From Verrucomicrobiota bacterium (GTDB lineage: Bacteria; Verrucomicrobiota; Verrucomicrobiia; Chthoniobacterales; Xiphinematobacteraceae): a stretch of 6,178 bases of DNA. A model generated the notes under the pieces. It was not told the DNA's origin and searched no databases. It saw only the letters and a program-made list of their open reading frames with translations. Below, in pieces: positions 4,972 through 6,178 of this stretch (position 1 is its first letter; every line of letters starts with the position of its first letter). Location: the NCBI GenBank assembly GCA_003176035.1, contig PSRL01000201.1, positions 1 to 6,178 of the forward strand, read 5' to 3'. A program made the position numbers and the translations under genes.

Positions 4972-6178
4972 TTACGGTATTTGTGGTATAGTATCTTCTC
5001 CTTTGGCTTCCGGAGCCAGCTTTGTATCAAGATAAAGCACAAAGAATTTTTTCAAAGCCTCCCGAATCTGTTGTGGCCTTGCGGCCTGAATCTGATGTAT
5101 TCGTTGTTGATAAGATTCGTAACCTAGCAACTCGTCTTGGGCACATTGAGCAACCCAAGTTTTCAGATTGCGAGTTTTAGCATTTATTTTAACCGTCATC
5201 TCATTTATAATTTGTTGCTTTATTGCTTCTATTTCATCGTCTGTAATGCTTCCTAAAGCTAAACTGCGAAATACATTCCTCAATATTTGAACAACCTTTT
5301 CTCTATTCCTATCGCTATCTGTGTGTATCGTAATGAGCAAATCCGGCTGACTAATCTCCACACGGTATGCAAGTCCATTTTTATCTCTAACGTTACCATA
5401 TGCTTCACTTCGAACCGCTTTTCTGATAAGCTGACGTGTCACGTCATCTAAGCTAAAAGGCATAGGAAAATAGAACTGTAATTTGTTTGAGTTATCGGGT
5501 AATATTAGAGTCGGCTTTTGAAATTGCGTGCTCCCCACTGGAGGCTTACTGATCAAGCGAGAAACAAGTGGCTGCCCAGCAGGAAGATCTTGAAAACCGC
5601 TCTTTAGCTTTGCGTAGATCAAATCGATCTCTCCACTCCCAAAAATCGTAATTACTCCATTTCCTCCTACCAGAGACTCTCGTTTAAAGTTGCGCAGATC
5701 GTCATCTTCCGGAAAATTAGGATTTTTTATAACATCGGATAGTAAATCTATTGCCTCATTTACATGAGAGGGCTCCGTTACTATTTCAATAGATAAAATA
5801 TTCCAATCTGGATATTTTATTTTACATGTAAAATTAATATTCTTCTTTCCTTCCTGAGATAGTTTATTATTATAATATTCTACTAATTTATCAACTAGTA
5901 ATCGTTGATCATTCTTTATAAGGAAATCAGCTCGAACTATCATCTCTCGGGAACGCAAATTTGCATTCATTAAAATATGAAGATCATTGGGTAACTGAAA
6001 TTTTTTTATTCCACTTACAGGCTCTCGGGATTCTAAAAAAGAGGTCGATGTTTCTAAAAAATGAGCAACAGGCGTACTTTTTATCGCATTTCTAGAGTCC
6101 TCAGCAATGGTGCCCTGCCAATGTCCTTTAAAGAAAGTTAGAGACATAAGCCCCCAAAGAACGTCCGCATCCTTAATT
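4972..6178 (-). CDS. M16 (insulinase/PqqL-like) family peptidase, C-terminal half, 5' end outside the window
   Basis: M16 proteins are zinc peptidases built of two homologous halves enclosing a chamber; bacterial forms degrade or process peptides, often in the periplasm. The visible 401 codons look like the second half. A repeat-start strand at about residues 47-75 (counting from the ATG at 6147) reads IKKFQLPNDLHILMNANLRS, followed by a helix VDKLVEYYNNKLSQEG and NEAIDLLSDVIKNPNF. The terminal domain has RDKNGLAY (254-261), a typical substrate-side motif of M16 C-terminal domains, then DSDRNREKVVQILRNVF and ITDDEIEAIKQQIINEM. No HxxEH zinc motif is present, as expected if the catalytic half lies beyond the edge. 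The frame stays open upstream of ATG 6147 to the window end (KDADVLWGL), so that ATG is probably internal. Alternatively the N-half could be lost and this be a remnant. The first part is conspicuously AT-rich. Confidence 0.7.
   Translation of the reverse strand, partial: IKDADVLWGLMSLTFFKGHWQGTIAEDSRNAIKSTPVAHFLETSTSFLESREPVSGIKKFQLPNDLHILMNANLRSREMIVRADFLIKNDQRLLVDKLVEYYNNKLSQEGKKNINFTCKIKYPDWNILSIEIVTEPSHVNEAIDLLSDVIKNPNFPEDDDLRNFKRESLVGGNGVITIFGSGEIDLIYAKLKSGFQDLPAGQPLVSRLISKPPVGSTQFQKPTLILPDNSNKLQFYFPMPFSLDDVTRQLIRKAVRSEAYGNVRDKNGLAYRVEISQPDLLITIHTDSDRNREKVVQILRNVFRSLALGSITDDEIEAIKQQIINEMTVKINAKTRNLKTWVAQCAQDELLGYESYQQRIHQIQAARPQQIREALKKFFVLYLDTKLAPEAKGEDTIPQIP

Overview
The window looks like part of a bacterial chromosome with moderate GC content and fairly low coding density. 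About three quarters is coding, and spacers of roughly 180 to 510 bases separate every gene. The gene set is a flavin prenyltransferase, a sigma-70 factor without region 1.1, a type II pyruvate kinase, a PotD-like lipoprotein and an M16-type peptidase half. This, with the flavour of the protein sequences, suggests a Verrucomicrobiota or related PVC lineage. The long degenerate-looking spacers would suit a host-associated, reducing genome. The lineage is inferred from protein character only and was not tested.

Layout, left to right. Bases 2-145 (+) are the last 47 codons of ubiX. Bases 146-580 hold no convincing gene, but contain a hairpin and palindrome after ubiX and a possible promoter near 543. 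Bases 581-1426 (+) encode a primary-type or RpoS-like sigma-70 factor. Bases 1427-1937 form the convergent spacer between the sigma gene and pyruvate kinase. It holds a 15-bp hairpin that ends in a U-tract on the minus strand. It also holds a densely structured block at about 1631-1867, built around an imperfect palindrome at 1682-1791; this is the most unusual part of the window. Bases 1938-3344 (-) encode pyruvate kinase. Bases 3345-3669 are a spacer with a terminator-like hairpin. Bases 3670-4788 (-) encode a PotD-like substrate-binding lipoprotein with a structured leader at 4805-4866. Bases 4972-6178 (-) encode the C-terminal half of an M16 peptidase family protein, running off the right edge.

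The five genes do not form a pathway or an obvious operon. UbiX makes the prenylated FMN cofactor for UbiD-type decarboxylases (quinone synthesis), the sigma factor directs transcription, pyruvate kinase ends glycolysis, the lipoprotein captures a solute (its ABC partners are not here), and the M16 protein would act in peptide turnover. I found no CRISPR array, insertion sequence, tRNA or rRNA by reading both strands. I see no clear undescribed multi-gene system. The best candidate novelty is the structured non-coding block between the sigma gene and pyk.
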